Source: Heliocidaris erythrogramma
Lineage: Eukaryota > Echinodermata > Echinoidea > Camarodonta > Echinometridae
Direction of reading: 5' to 3'
Assembly: GCA_025617745.1 (NCBI GenBank)
Contig: CM046853.1
Coordinates: 56,102,733-56,166,732, forward strand
DNA length: 64,000 nt
Shown here: positions 1-32,072 of the stretch, piece by piece
Layout: each line of letters starts with the position of its first letter
Position numbering within the stretch: the first letter of the stretch is position 1
Made by a program: the position numbers and the translations under genes
The notes under the pieces: model-generated
Told to the model about the DNA's origin: nothing
The model's database searches: none
The model's input: only the letters and a program-made list of their open reading frames with translations

Positions 1-256
1 TCGTTCGAAAAGTCATGCATAACTTTACAAACAGCTTTATGAAACACCCCACAGGACTGTTCACTAATATGCCATTATACCACCATTCTGACTCCAAACT
101 GATCGATAATCAACAAAATCATTCCATGTAATGTAATTTGTGTTCAGTCCAAAATTGGTGTGGTACTGGTCTTGTTGGTGTGGCTCAAGTATTTAGGTAC
201 CCATTATTGGCATTCGGTCTACAAGTAGCACATCAGCCAAAAATGTCAGAAATATA

Positions 257-262
257 TTTATT
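257..262 (-). promoter_or_regulatory. Candidate polyadenylation signal of the cupredoxin-like gene
   Basis: AATAAA on the minus strand, about 140 bases past the TGA that ends the last exon at 400. Its distance supports taking that TGA as the true stop, although GTGAGT overlapping the stop could also be read as a splice donor. Confidence 0.45.
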
Positions 263-399
263 TGGAATTTCATGACAGTCAGAGTCTGAGTTGAAGTTAG
301 GAATTTGGGTGAGTGCAGGAATTGACCACAGAGCACTGGTGGCCAGAGGATGTGTCATAGAACCCTTCACACTCTCCAACAACACTGAAACCCTCTGAC

Positions 400-3300
400 T
401 CACTTGAAGTCATGCTTGTACCAGCCCGTCTGAGATGGGATGGTGCTGCCCACGTCTGTTCTGATCCAGCCACAGTGCTTGGGACATAGCTTCACCTCCA
501 CCAGGGTGCAGGAGGACGCCCAATGCCACCTGACGCTGGTCCCTTCACGGATACACAGCCTTGGCTTGCTGAAACCACTCTCATTGATCTGCGATAATAA
601 GAATAGTGACAACTGTTGTTTACATAGAGCATTGCTAGTTACAGATAACTGACCAAACAGCTCACAGTATATTACACCAGTCACTGGATTCAACTACGAT
701 TCAGAAAATTCAAAAGAAAAAGTGATTCAAAACTCAATTTTCACTGACCTCCACTTTCTGCATAGATTTTGATCTGACTGTTACGGAAAACACATTGGCT
801 TGTTGATCGTTGTACCCCTCACTACAGGAACATAGAAGAAAACATGATGATAAATGTAAGCAAATAAAATGGGACATACATAATATGATAAGCTTATAAA
901 AAGTCTAATACAGATTGATATCTATTATGTAGTAATGTCTTCTTTTCAGTTCAAGAAGACGAAATAATGATTTTCTAATATTACAATGAATCAATTCATT
1001 TAATATTCTGTTTCTAATTTGCCTTAAATAAATTATTAAGGTACCTTTTTCAATTATGCAATGCTTTGTGAAATATCCAGTAATATTTCATTCATTTTAT
1101 GAACACAATGATACATCTGAACTTTAAATGACTGGATGGTATTATGGCATTCCCATAACACCCTTGCTGCCATACATAGTGTTCACAGATTGAATTCAAT
1201 TCATTTCTTCCTACCAGTTACCAGTTAAAAAAATTGCTTGGTTCAGGGTTTTTTTTTCCATATCTGCACCCTAGATGAGGAGTAAAGCTCACAACCTCTC
1301 TATTAAAATTCAAGAGAATGAAGGAGCATACCACTGATAAGCCTTGTTCACACATGACAAAGTCAACCACCTTACAAAAATACTGTTGCAAGAGAAAAAC
1401 GTTCTATGTGTAAATGAATGCCAGACAGGGGTGAAAATAACTGCTCGCAACAAAGACCCCTAGGTGTACTTACCGGTATGTGCTAGAAGACACAGCAATG
1501 TGAAACACGTTATACTTGTGTCATTTCACTCTGCCAATTAAGGCAGCTCTTTTGAGGTGATTAACTGTGTCATGTGTAAACAAGGCTTTAGTTTCAATAC
1601 TGACCTAATGAAGGAGTATGTGCCTTCCAAGTTGAACTGAACCTGGAAATTTCCACTACTACTTGGTTCTCCACTGCAGAACCCTCCATTGACAGTCAAG
1701 AGCTTCCCATCATCTGTGACTACCTACATTGATGGGACAACAAAATGAGAACAAATTAAAAGATTATAATCATCATGTTAAAATGAAAGTATCTGAATTG
1801 TGCAAAAATCAACCCTGAAATGTTGAGAAAATTGATCATATATATCAAAAGATATGCTCTATTAGTTAATGTGGATGAAAGTCAGTTAGTTCACTTACTG
1901 TTTTCCTTCCTATTTGAAAGCTGATTTATTTTCCTTTACAATTTCTTTCACATGTCTACATCACATGCAACAGCAAACATACACATAAACAATTATCAAA
2001 GCTTTCAAATCTGAAGTGTTTAAAAAAAAAACAAATTGATGATTCCTGTTTTCAAAAACATGTATGCAACAACCATACTCAAGCACAAAGATTTAATCAT
2101 TGTTTCGTATCTACAATTAAAAAAAAAATAATATATCTTGTTACCTTGAACAGAAAAATACAAAGTGTAATTACATATACGTAGTAGTTGCAATTTAACA
2201 AGTTACATATGTAGATGGAGTTGCTTACCTGCTTTACATTGTGTCCTGTCCCTTTCACTCCATTCCAGTGAAAAGATACTTCCTATAGAAATGAAAACAT
2301 GATTTGAAAAAGTGATATATACTCCTGCACTAAAATTAAACACTTGACTTATGAATATCTACAAGACTGTGTGACCCATTACTGTGTGTACAGATGTGAC
2401 CATAGACACATAATGTACCTTAAAGGTACTTCATCCCTTTTGCAGCCCTAAAGTTTGAAGTTGTGTGAGTATGCGATAAATTAGAAAAGAATTATAATTG
2501 GAAAACTTGTGCGGATGTGAAAAGGATTTTAATTTCCTCTTAAGTATGTACTAACGACAGTTTTGTAAAGTTTTATTTTTTTTGTCTACAAAAAGATTGT
2601 GTAAATTTTACAATTTTTTGACGGTTACTAGTACATGTACTTGCGTTGATTTCTGAATAGCTCCCTCTGCAACAAAAGCAAGATTTTCATTTCCTACAGA
2701 GGAGTTATAGAACTTGTGACCTTGACATTTCATAGGAAGTATCTACAGGATGTCTACTAAACCTGTGCAAAGTTCACAGAATATTATGTAAGTCTGAAAA
2801 AGGAATGAAGTACCATTATGGCTCTTTTTTCAATCAGCTAATACAATTTGTGTTGTCATATGAAAATACGGATGTGATATATCAGGACAATGAAAGACTG
2901 ATTGGAACAATAGCCTAATCTACCAAGTCTGTATGTACTTAAAATGTCTAAAAGATCAAACTAATATGGATGGCCAATTCTACTCCTGTACAAGAAAAAA
3001 AAACAATAACAAATGATGCTTGGCTTCTTGGGTGAAGTAGCAGCATCCTGAAAAGCCATATCACTTCTTCTGTATTCATCAAGAATGCTACTTATTTTCC
3101 TCTCAAAAAGATGAACGAAGAAGGGGAAAAATGTAAGTCTTACCTCCCCTTCATGAATGTTGAGCTCAGAGGGGGAGAAGCCTAGCCTTGTGAGTCCAAC
3201 TTGAGCTCTTTTCTTTGCAGCTGGTAGTCTACTATCTGCAAAGCATACAAAATGGTACTGGTAATTGAAATTGAAATCGCTTACTGGGCGATTCCATGCA

Positions 3301-4203
3301 GAATGACCCATACGACATATGCCATTTATCAATATATTTCATCAATAAATGATACATCTCATGATATGACCATGTTAATAAGTGGTGATACCAGAAAGCA
3401 CCATTATTCAATGATCTAGCTTATATAGAGATTCTTCATTTTTGGATGATATATTTTGAAAAAAAGACGTATATCGTCATGGGACACTCTGCACGAAATA
3501 CAGTCAAACCACATCTTCTTAGTTTTAGAATCATTTCAATTATAAATTTGACCTTAGTTTGACATATACATGAAGATCTAGGATATGTACCGGTAATGAT
3601 GAACGGTAAACAAAATTCTATCAAAAACGTTGTTCTTATACATGGTATGCATCTTGGAAACAAACGTACAACAGCAACATCAAAATCAATGAGACTACTA
3701 ACCCGTCCCCTCTTCCCAAAGCCACCATCTATCATACAGAATTTTTAAGTTTATGACAAATACCAACTGGGAACAACCCATCCAAACAACAATCCCCATT
3801 CCCACGACCTACATGTACTAGTGGCACATGGCACAGCGAGAGTATTTGTGCTTAGGGCAGTTAAATTATAGGCAGTACCGGTATCAATCGCATTAGCAAA
3901 ATATCATGGGTGGGAAAATTATCCAGGGATAGTTGTCTTGATACAACCAGGATTTTCAGATGGGGTGGATGTCCTAATTTTCCATGTTCTTAAAAACATT
4001 AAGCATGCTGTGGGAAATGAATGCCCCCCCCCCCCAAAAAAAAGGAGTGGGCATGTGTCCTCATCCCCCATGCCCCTCACAATCCCTTCAGTCTCACCTC
4101 TAATAGATGCTCCTGCTCTTGTTCCTGAATCCTGAGATCTGGCACCAGGAGTTACTCTGTATTCTCCTGGCTCATCCGAGTCCCTAGATGCCCCTGTTCC
4201 CAT
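400..4203 (-). CDS. Cupredoxin-like protein, six coding exons, about 210 residues
   Basis: Coding exons on the minus strand are 4098-4203, 3144-3235, 2229-2282, 1605-1723, 749-821 and 400-588. All have GT/AG borders and the phases agree, giving 633 nt. The ATG at 4203 has an in-frame TAA a few codons upstream. Residues 1-45 are polar and low in complexity. From about residue 50 the protein reads as a plastocyanin-like beta domain, with LNIHEGEEVSFHW, then GTGHNVKQV, then EGTYSFISEGY. This matches the cupredoxin order of an 'I.EG..V.F.W' strand, 'HNV', and a 'G.Y.F.C..H' loop. A second, shorter unit follows (LCIREGTSVRWHW, then a Cys-rich end). The Cys and His normally found after 'TYSF' are replaced by I/S, so copper binding of the first unit is doubtful. 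No signal peptide is seen. I do not know a named orthologue. The exon structure is well supported; the biological role is unknown. Confidence 0.7.
2422..2814. repeat. Palindromic (foldback) MITE-like repeat in an intron
   Basis: The left end AAGGTACTTCATCCCTTTT is matched in inverse at the right end (AAAAAGGAATGAAGTACC). The element of about 390 bp lies in the intron between the second and third coding exons of the cupredoxin-like gene. No target duplication was identified. Confidence 0.45.
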
Positions 4204-4722
4204 AATGGTTGGTCCAGATTACTTTGCTTATAAACTTCTGGTTTTAATGGCCTTAAATCACATTGTGTCAATGTGGACAATGTATACTTATTCTTTTTTT
4301 TTGTCCCTTCAGTGACGTGATTTGCTGTGTCTGTTCATCCTTTCTTCATATTTATATCTGAAAGAATCAACACAATTACAAGATTTAATTAAATTTGTTC
4401 AAACAAGTTTTCACAAGGGCTCTAATTTTACTGTAAATCATTCTGCAAAGTGGATAACATGTCAAGACAACGAAAAACATGCAATAGGTTTTAATACCAT
4501 TTGGGGTTGATGTTTGCTGAACATGGATTTCCAAATGAAATCTCCATCAAAAGAATTCTCGGTCAAACATCTAAACATCATCGGCACTAAAATTGCTGTA
4601 TAGTCCGATGACTTGAAACTGTGCTACTCTTTTGCATACATCATACATGAAACTCTTCTAACGAAGGATAGGGTATAGGCTATTCACTCTTTTACAATAC
4701 GTCTGCACATCTAGGATTTGAC

Positions 4723-5406
4723 TAGACCGAAATTTTCTGTCTCCACTACGTTAGCCTCTTATTTGGGTAGGGTCGGCTACTACTTGGAGACAGAAGCCGT
4801 CATATCGCTTTGCTGTGCAAAATTTGTCTATGGCGTTGTGCCGTTCTAGTCTCGTACAAGGCAAAATGATTATGACATGTATGAAGGAAAAAATACGATA
4901 AATTCATTACGAACTCGTGCACATTGATTTCAAAACGGTTATTTCTTTAACATTAAATATGTTTGTTTAGTGTTAAAGAAATAACCGTTTTGAAATCAAT
5001 GTGCACAAGTTCGTAATGAATTTATCGTATTTTTTCCTTCATAATCATTTTGCCTTGTACGAGACTAGAAGCTCGGGTAACGGTTTGAATACGGCAGCAG
5101 GATTTTCGAACGGAGAAGACCTTGGACCCTGAATTACATGAAAAAGGAGCATTAAATGGATCATTTGGTAAAATTGGTATGTTGAACAGATTAAGTATAT
5201 GAATTAGAGCCTAGGCCTTATGATTATTTAAAAAAAAATACAGAGGAAAAATGATTTTTTCCTACTGTTCCAGCAGGCACAACGCCATATAAAAGGCATA
5301 GACAAATTTTGCACAGCAAAGTGATATGACGGCTTCTGTCTCCAAGTAGTAGCCGACCCTACCCAAATAAGAGGCTAACGTACTGGAGACAGAAAATTTC
5401 GGTCTA
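4723..5406. mobile_element. Mutator-like foldback element (non-autonomous) with 9-bp target duplication
   Basis: Both ends read TAGACCGAAATTTTCTGTCTCC in inverse orientation. They are flanked by the identical 9-mer GGATTTGAC at 4714-4722 and 5407-5415. Almost the whole left half pairs with the right half; the axis lies near 4965, within a near-perfect palindrome around GTTATTTCTTTAAC. About 200 bp in the right arm (roughly 5070-5270) has no partner in the left arm, so one arm has gained or lost a block. There is no coding capacity. A 9-bp duplication with long terminal inverted repeats is typical of the Mutator/MULE superfamily; the superfamily assignment is inference. Confidence 0.8.
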
Positions 5407-7849
5407 GGATTTGACATGAAATTGAACAAGGATTTCTCTTATATTCTTTTAATGCCTTACTTCATATTATCCCCGATATTCTAACATATAATTCTCACAA
5501 ATCTCATCAAAATTTAAGAACTTTTTTTTTCACAAAGAAAGGCAGCCTTGTCATTTTGACAAATGCAAAAGCAATGGTGCCCATGTTAGAGAACTCATTA
5601 ATTTTAGAATACAAAAAGTTCTGTATTTAAAAACAATAAATAAATTCTTTTTCATTATTTTTGGATTGTTTTTTGCATGAATATTTATCCTTTAGGCCTA
5701 ATATATTAAAGACAAAAAGTTCATCAGCCTAGACTATACTCATCATGGCATGCTCCTGTAGCCGACATATTTCTCTTCTGTGTACTGAACTGTAGGCAGA
5801 TAAGATGAATTTGAGTGCAAAATTATTCACATCAGCTATCAGTCACAAAAAATATCGCAGATCCTCCACAGCCATTGAAGCATAGCGCATCTCAGTGGCC
5901 AGTCAGTTCTAGTATCAGGCACAGCGGCTATATATGCAGGCAGCTCTTCTCACTCACACAGTCACACTCACATTTCACACAGACACTCACTCAGTGTCAG
6001 TGAGTCAGTCACAGACACAGCTCAGACAAACACAGAAATACTGGCTGCTCATTTTATCTATATGAAAAAACGGGATATTAATCACCATGTATATACCATT
6101 TCTCACATATTTAAGAAAAAAGTACATCTCACCGAGTTCCAGTAATGATGTGATTGGTATTTTAGTTATATTTCTTGATGACTGTATTGAGTCCTATTGT
6201 TGATACCCGATGCTACGATACAATTTGTAAGGCGATTTAGCCTCTTTCAAGCTAGCTGCGTAGTTATAATTTATATGTAGCTGAAATATGTCATGTTTGA
6301 AAGCTAACAGTTATCAAATTAAAAAAATAAAAACCTTAAATAAATATTTCATATTGATATGAATTCGAAATTATCTGAATTTGTATAAAAATGTCAAAAC
6401 TAAATTGAGCAAAATGAGCGATTAAAAAAAAATACCCATAATGTTATTTCTAAAGACTAAGTCGAAGAAACCTTTCATGATTGAATTTAGAATAGCCAGC
6501 ACCTGCACAGCGATAATATAATTACAGGTAATTATAGGCTGAGGAGTATTAGCCTAATTGACAACTCGGTGATTCTCATTTATGAGAAATTCCCTCTTGG
6601 CTCTTGCTATTCTTAATTTTCCGTTTTTGTTTTTGCTTCTGAAGAAGGGCTGAGCTGCAAAATAATCCTATACATGTATGTGACCAATTTTGAAGACAGT
6701 TAATGAACAACTTTTTTTTTTTTTTTACGACGGCCAATAGGGGGGCGCGCGCCTGTTGCGCCACCCCCTGGATACGCCACTGTGAGTTGCTTTATTCACA
6801 CTTTCGACCCCCTTTCTGGTATCGGAGAATAGGCCTACATGCAGACAGAGTCGTAAAATAACATAGTATTGTATACTTTGATTTGATATAGTTAGTACAT
6901 AAAAAAATTCTTACAAACATATAAGACAAGTTTAAAATGTATAAAAGTCGTAAACATACAAATAGTGATACATATGTCAGAAACTATAGTACAGGTTTGC
7001 TATACTCCATAACTACAAGTTAAAATGATGCATAGAAGTTATATACAGTATTCATTTATGGTTGCATTTTACTGTTATCTATATATTGCTTTTGTGTGCA
7101 TTCTTTTTAGCGTATATGACAATGATTTAGAGATAGGTTATATTATAAAGGGGCATATATAAGTTAAGAAAGAGCAAGTCACAAGGCCCAAAAGCTGCCT
7201 GCACGAAATAATTATAATATGATCATGAGAAAAGAACTTTTAAGAAATAAAAGAAAAAGAAAGAAAGAAAGACAGGCAGACAGATAGAATTAGAAAAGAA
7301 GAATAAAAAAAGATAGCAGAAAACAGTGAGAGAAAAAGTAGAGAGAAAATGAGGCAAAGAAGCAAGAGAGGATGATGAGGAAAATGGAACTTGAGGAGAA
7401 TTCCTCGTTTGAAAATGTTTCAATAGCAAAGTAGATCTAAATCTATAAGCCCTCGGACAACTATTCCCTAGGACGGTCTAGAAACTAGGACTCACTACAA
7501 CACACGATCATAGACCGACTTCCTTAAAAGTACCCCAACTCGCCTTATAAATTAGTGGTTGTCCTGTTTAATTATCAGCGACTAAGAGAGTAGTATATAT
7601 TCATAATGGATATATTTGTCCGATGGGCCATTAAGGGGGAGTTGCCTAAGGAGCTAGTTTTCCTATAGGAGGTCGGCCTACTAGTACGTACTTTTCCAAG
7701 GGTAGCGGAAGCCCAACTGGGAGAATTCCTGGAATCGTATTTGATCAACAACAAAAGGTGCTAAAATGTATAGGCTTTCAGTTGAACCAGGGTTTCTCAT
7801 AAAAAAAATATGTGTCAGGCCTCTTATTAATATATATTGTTTTCAATTA

Positions 7850-8024
7850 CAGTCAAACCTGCTTTAGCAACCACCTGTATATAGAAAGAGCACCTGTCCA
7901 TAAAGACTACCATTTTTGTTTCCCTTGAAAAGTATTTCTCATTGAAACATTAAAGACCACCTGCTCATATATAAAGACCGCTTTCTTGTCTCTCTTGAGT
8001 GGTCTTTATATACAGCTTTCACTG
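7850..8024. repeat. TA-flanked MITE-like repeat
   Basis: It starts CAGTCAAACC and ends in the imperfect inverse GCTTTCACTG. A TA dinucleotide sits directly outside each end (7848-7849, 8025-8026), as for Tc1/mariner-type insertions. The inside has repeated AAAGACCACCTG-like motifs. No coding capacity. Confidence 0.4.
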
Positions 8025-8253
8025 TATTTTGATGCCTGCATTGCATCTCCCCCACCTCGTTTGTTGTCGTTCATTTTTTACACCCGTCCCTCTTCCTCAC
8101 TGAGCTCACTCACTTTCTATCCCACTCTTAACTTATGATAAAGACCTGTGTTTAACAATATTTGCTACAATTTGCAATGAATGTTTTGTTTTATAACCAT
8201 GATCGAGTTATGATTATGGTTAATTAAACATGCATTGCACAAATCCATATTAC

Positions 8254-8458
8254 ACTCTAAAAACTAAAGTGTTAAATCACCATCTCAAAGGGCTTGGAAT
8301 GACCACTTTTTCAAAATGGCAGATTAACTCTTTTAACCTGCTGGATTCAGCCTTTATTGTGTTGCATCCAGCATGTTAAAAGTGTTAATCTATATGTTGA
8401 AAAGGTGGTCACTTCTCAGCCCTTTTAAATGGTGATTTAATACTTTAATTTTTAGAGT
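8254..8458. mobile_element. Palindromic MITE with TA target site
   Basis: The ends CACTCTAAAAACTAAAGTG and its near inverse (CTTTAATTTTTAGAGTG) are flanked by TA on both sides. The arms pair over most of their length (TTAAATCACCAT with TGGTGATTTAA, and GTGACCACTT-like stretches), with the axis near 8355. It resembles a Tc1/mariner-derived MITE. Confidence 0.65.
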
Positions 8459-8504
8459 GTACTCTTCAATTATATTATCCTCAGCCATTTCGTTTCGAAA
8501 CTCC

Positions 8505-8577
<73 letters not shown>
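8505..8577. repeat. (CT)n followed by (CA)n microsatellite
   Basis: About 45 bases of CT repeats run directly into about 28 bases of CA repeats. Short reading frames across this stretch are artefacts of the repeat. Confidence 0.9.
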
Positions 8578-8579
<2 letters not shown>

Positions 8580-9426
8580 CACACAAATTGATTTGTGGGG
8601 AACTGTATTGTTTTCTCCTATTGTATTTTGTACCCCGCAGGCACTTCTCCTATTGTATTTTGTACCCTACAAGCATGACGGAATAAAGGCCATCATTGTG
8701 CTCTTTTGTTCTCTGTACCCACAACTGAATCTATGTAAGCCCCCCCACACACACACACACATCTTCTTTCTTTTTCTATAATATTTATCTTCCCTTTTCA
8801 CTCATCTCCGTTCATCTCTTTCATGATTATAACCTTATACCACCATTCTTGTAAATGTGTAAATTCCATTATATTTTTTACTTTTCCTTTTCATAAATAA
8901 AATAAAAAAGGAAATAAATATGTAATTTTGTATAGAAAAAAGTAGAAAATGTTTTTTATTTAGATCATAATCAAGAAATGATGTAATGCAAATGGCAAAG
9001 TCTGAGTATGAAATAATAAATGCTCACATCTTCACATTATGATATAGTATGAAAACACATAAAGTATCTGTGAGAAGAAAAAAATTCATCATGATAAAAG
9101 TGAACAAGAATTCGTTTATTATAATATTTTTACACGTCAAATTATAACGATACTTTAATTTGACATTATAGGCAGATCATAATAACACCTTTTCCCAAAT
9201 TTCAAAAATGACTTAAGGCACATAAGTAATCAGATCACCTCAGAAATTAGGCATGGAAGGCTGTAATCGTGTTTTTTATGTTTGAAAGTCATCAAATAGA
9301 ATTATGATCGGGCTAAAATAAATACATAGCGATATACAGTAATTTCATGAATCATGATAACACACTTGTCACAGAGTTAACAATACATATTTACAGTATA
9401 GTCAATTTTATGCCTCATTTGGTTTA

Positions 9427-9700
9427 TAATAATAATATTGGATATTTATATAGCGCTCATATCCACCATGAATGGTGCTCAAGGTGCTCCAATATTACCC
9501 CGGCTCTACCTAGGCTACCGATTTCGGTGCTCACAGCATTCAAGGAATTAATTCCTGCCGGTACCCATTTAACACCTGGGTGGAGAGTGGCAAATGTAGA
9601 TTAATGTCTTGCCAAAGAACAGTAGTGCCGCGCCGGGGTTCGAACCCACGACCTTCCCATCTCCAGTCAAGTGTTTAAACCACTCGACTACGACACCTCT
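9427..9700 (-). mobile_element. tRNA-derived SINE, near full length
   Basis: Read on the minus strand, the element starts GAGGTGTCGTAGTCGAGTGG, with an A-box-like TAGTCGAGTGG followed by a B box GGTTCGAACCC. A non-tRNA body comes next, then the conserved end GCGCTATATAAATATCC and an ATT-rich tail. Relatives lie at 42266-42548 (plus) and as fragments near 39475, 40740 and 54120. The RNA polymerase III boxes make this a SINE head and not a functional tRNA gene; no clean cloverleaf is seen. Confidence 0.75.
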
Positions 9701-10840
9701 ACATGCTTATGTTTATGCTTATGATATACCTTGTAATGAAACTTGGATCATTCATAATGGACTTTAGAGAGGCATATATCCATAAATTCCTTGTGGGGGC
9801 GGGGTGCTGAGTTGTTTGAAGATCTATCTGCATACGCCCTAATAAAGTTATAAAATATTTATTTAAACCATTTCTGTACGAGGTATACAGTGGGACATTG
9901 TTATACTGATGCTAAAGATATTCTCTATAAGTTGTATTTGTTTTTTTCATGGCCTGCATCAGGGAAGGGGGATACCCCGGCCACGCCCAGTGCTGGATAC
10001 GACACTGTTTTTTTTTAATTACTGGTAATGTATTTTCACATGACAGATAAAATCAAAGCCCACGCATTGGAAACGATGATTTAATTCGAAAAATTACTTC
10101 TCATATAGAAACGCCCCCATGAAAATCACATAGTCATTCAGAGCGTTATGCTCTATAACTCTAGGACAAATTCTGCTTTCTCTTTAAAGAATCATATTCT
10201 TTCAATATACCTTAGTTTCCAACATGTAACCAAGTGCAACCCATTTGTTGAAAATAGGATTTTGAATTTATAAATCATCATGAAAAATTATTGGTCCTTG
10301 GAGTCTAAACCCGATTCCTTTCACCATGTGATAGTCGTTTCTACGATTTATCTTTTTATATATATGCGGAGACTCTTTATAAGTTTATACGTTTTGTAAT
10401 GACATAAAAGTCTTTAGTGCTAATTACATTAACAGTTTCTCTCTCATGAGTATGTCACCGTTGCATTGAAAGGTTCCGTTAGTAATTACACTTCTGTTAA
10501 AGAGTCTTCACAGATACCAGTCAATATACATGTCCATCATTAAATTACCATGCTTCAAACAAAATGATAAAAAAGATGTTCATTACATTTGCTCAACAAG
10601 GTTGGTAGTTTCATGGAAGAGAATTATTAAAACCTCCAAAACATTTGGGTCTCCATAATCATCTCCACAAAAGAAAGAGCGTCCATATATACTCCACATT
10701 TATGATCAGGGTGCAAGAAAAAATGAAATTCGAAACTTGATTCCATGAAATCGAACATCTCCATTTTCTTCTTGATGTGTTGTAAAATTAGAAGTACAAT
10801 TCCGATCCATGGTACAGCATGACTGTGACGTGCTTGGTAC

Positions 10841-10846
10841 TTTATT
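10841..10846 (-). promoter_or_regulatory. Candidate polyadenylation signal of WIF1
   Basis: AATAAA on the minus strand, about 26 bases beyond the WIF1 TAA. That would give a very short 3' UTR, so a more distal signal is also possible. Confidence 0.35.
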
Positions 10847-10871
10847 ATGCTCACATATAATTGTAGCCTGA

Positions 10872-29987
<19,116 letters not shown>

Positions 29988-32019
29988 ATTTTCCAACAAA
30001 AAGCAATTCCACACCAAAAAGTAAATAATTTTTCACTGCATTAATCCTTTGAGATGATCACATGCGCCTCAGATGAGGTATTCAATTTGTCTTTAGGATT
30101 CAGCTTCCCTATCTCACCACAAACGCTGTCTCCTCATGTTATAACCAAAAACTTCCCAATCACCCATGAGCCTGAGACAACGAACAACTGCTAGTTGTGG
30201 CAAATCTCTACTCCTGACTGAGCCGAGCGAAAAACCGGAATGGCCTATTACTCCTAACTGTTCTGGGAGACACGGATGGACGCACTACACAGAGCTGGAA
30301 CAAAATAGAGTCTAGGGACCGAAGCCCCATAATGATCGACGCCATTCTATTGTGGAATTAATTTAGAGATTTTGGCCATTATCCAATATTTGCGCACTGA
30401 AAGAGCACTAGGAGGCTAAAAGGAACGAAAATTCAATTTTGCAATGTAGGTACTTTAACCAGGCCGTGCGTCTATAGTCCGATTTGATTTAAATGAAGAA
30501 AATATGAATCAGAATTTTGCCTGATGATGGATGATGCCAATATTTTTGAATATTGGAGGGGAAGGGGTCGAATCCTTGTTGGGAAATGAAATCACAAGGC
30601 CTATAAGGCATCCTGGTATGTATCCCCTACCCTGTCTGTTTTGATTCTGCCTCCCGTATCTCGACACTCCACTCGTGGTGTAGCTCTTGCATTGATTATG
30701 TAGTGTATATGTATATCATGTGGTGATGATAGATATATGAATGAAAATAGAAGTAAACATGTGGTTGACAATGTCTATTACATTAAAAATATTGTGGGTG
30801 TCCCAGCTATCGGTACTCAAGTTCTAAACACATTGAAGGTCAGCAAGAAAGAATATACAACGGAAATAATGTAGTATGTGGGAGTATGTGGGAGTAACCC
30901 CCCCCCCCCCCCCCATAACAAAAAGAAAAGAAAAGAAAAAATTTAAAAAATAGTAAAGATCGGGAAGAAAAGACAGAAAAAAGAGGGGAGATCGGAAGTG
31001 CTATATAGAGAATGAGGGAGAGAGAGGAAGGTGAAGCGGTAGAGAAAGAGAGAGAGAGAGAGAGAGAGATAGTGTGTGTGAGAGAGAGAGAGCGAGAGGG
31101 GGAGGGGGGAGGTGGAGAGAGAGAGACAGAGAGAGACAGAGAGAGCGATAAATAAAGAAAGCAAAGGAGCAGATAAAGAGAGAAAGACAGACAGTGACAC
31201 ACAGAGAGAGTGAGAGAGAGAGAGAGAGAGAGAAAATCGTATAATATCCACCTATGTCAACTCCCTTTATGGTGGTCACCCATCCCGTTGTTCATATCAA
31301 TTTGTTTGTGGCCAAAAGTGACGACAATGGCTAACATTATTCCAAGATCTCGAGATTAGATTGTTGTTTGAGATTAGTCGGATTATCAGGTTTCGTATCA
31401 ATGTAGATGCGCTTGATTAATGAAGCAATCGTATTAGGTGAAATAGACATATCTCAATCAAAATCCCAAACACCAATACAGAATACATTTTTGCACCAAC
31501 GCTGTCAAATCACACGAAGGTTTGAACTGAAAAATGCAATTAGCCGAGAAAGGTCGAAATCCAGTCAGAGTGAATATTTACAATTCAAAAAATGTTATTA
31601 ACTTATATGACTCATCTTTGTCATGTTCCGTAGATCTCAATCACGAAATGAATATTTCTTTCTCTTTTACAATGCTTATCTGTATACCTCTCTTTTTCTT
31701 TCTCCCTCTCTTCCCCTTTCTCTCTCTCCCTCTCCCTTCCTCTCCCTCTTTCCTCTCAATTTCTCTTTCTCTCGCCCCCTCTTTCTTTCTCTCTAGCTAC
31801 AATATTATACTCTTGTAATACTTCTTTTTCAATGAGAGCCCATACAAGACGGGCGCAGTTACATTTCTTAAACTTATATAATTATTACTATATTCTCTAA
31901 AAACTTGCGTTTTTTATCTATAGAAACAACGCACAACTTATGTTTGGGATTAAGTTATGGATGATAGCTAACAGAGCCGAGAAGAGGGGATAAAATGGAG
32001 GGAGGAAGTGGGATTAAAG

Positions 32020-32072
<53 letters not shown>

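Larger units (their letters stand above)
4204..10871. other. Intergenic stretch between the cupredoxin-like gene and the WIF1 3' end
   Basis: No convincing exon was found on either strand. It holds a Mutator-like foldback (4723-5406), degenerate CA/GT-rich DNA at 5935-6030, a purine-rich run at 7240-7390, two TA-flanked MITEs (7850-8024, 8254-8458), a (CT)n(CA)n microsatellite and a minus-strand SINE. The segments 6710-6785 and 9780-10010 end in TACGCCACTG-like sequence and look like ends of hAT-type MITEs. The rest is AT-rich without recognisable content. Confidence 0.5.

Noticed and set aside
3710-3735. Possible 26-base micro-exon (GGFGKRGR) of the cupredoxin-like gene
   Set aside because: It has borders resembling splice sites, but including it breaks the phase into the exon at 3144-3235. 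Joining 4098-4203 directly to that exon keeps the frame.
9600-9700. Possible tRNA gene
   Set aside because: The A- and B-box-like sequences belong to a SINE head with a body and an ATT tail. There is no acceptor-stem pairing, and other copies exist in the window.
30840-31279. Three Ser/Leu-rich minus-strand frames
   Set aside because: Translations of GA/CT microsatellites.
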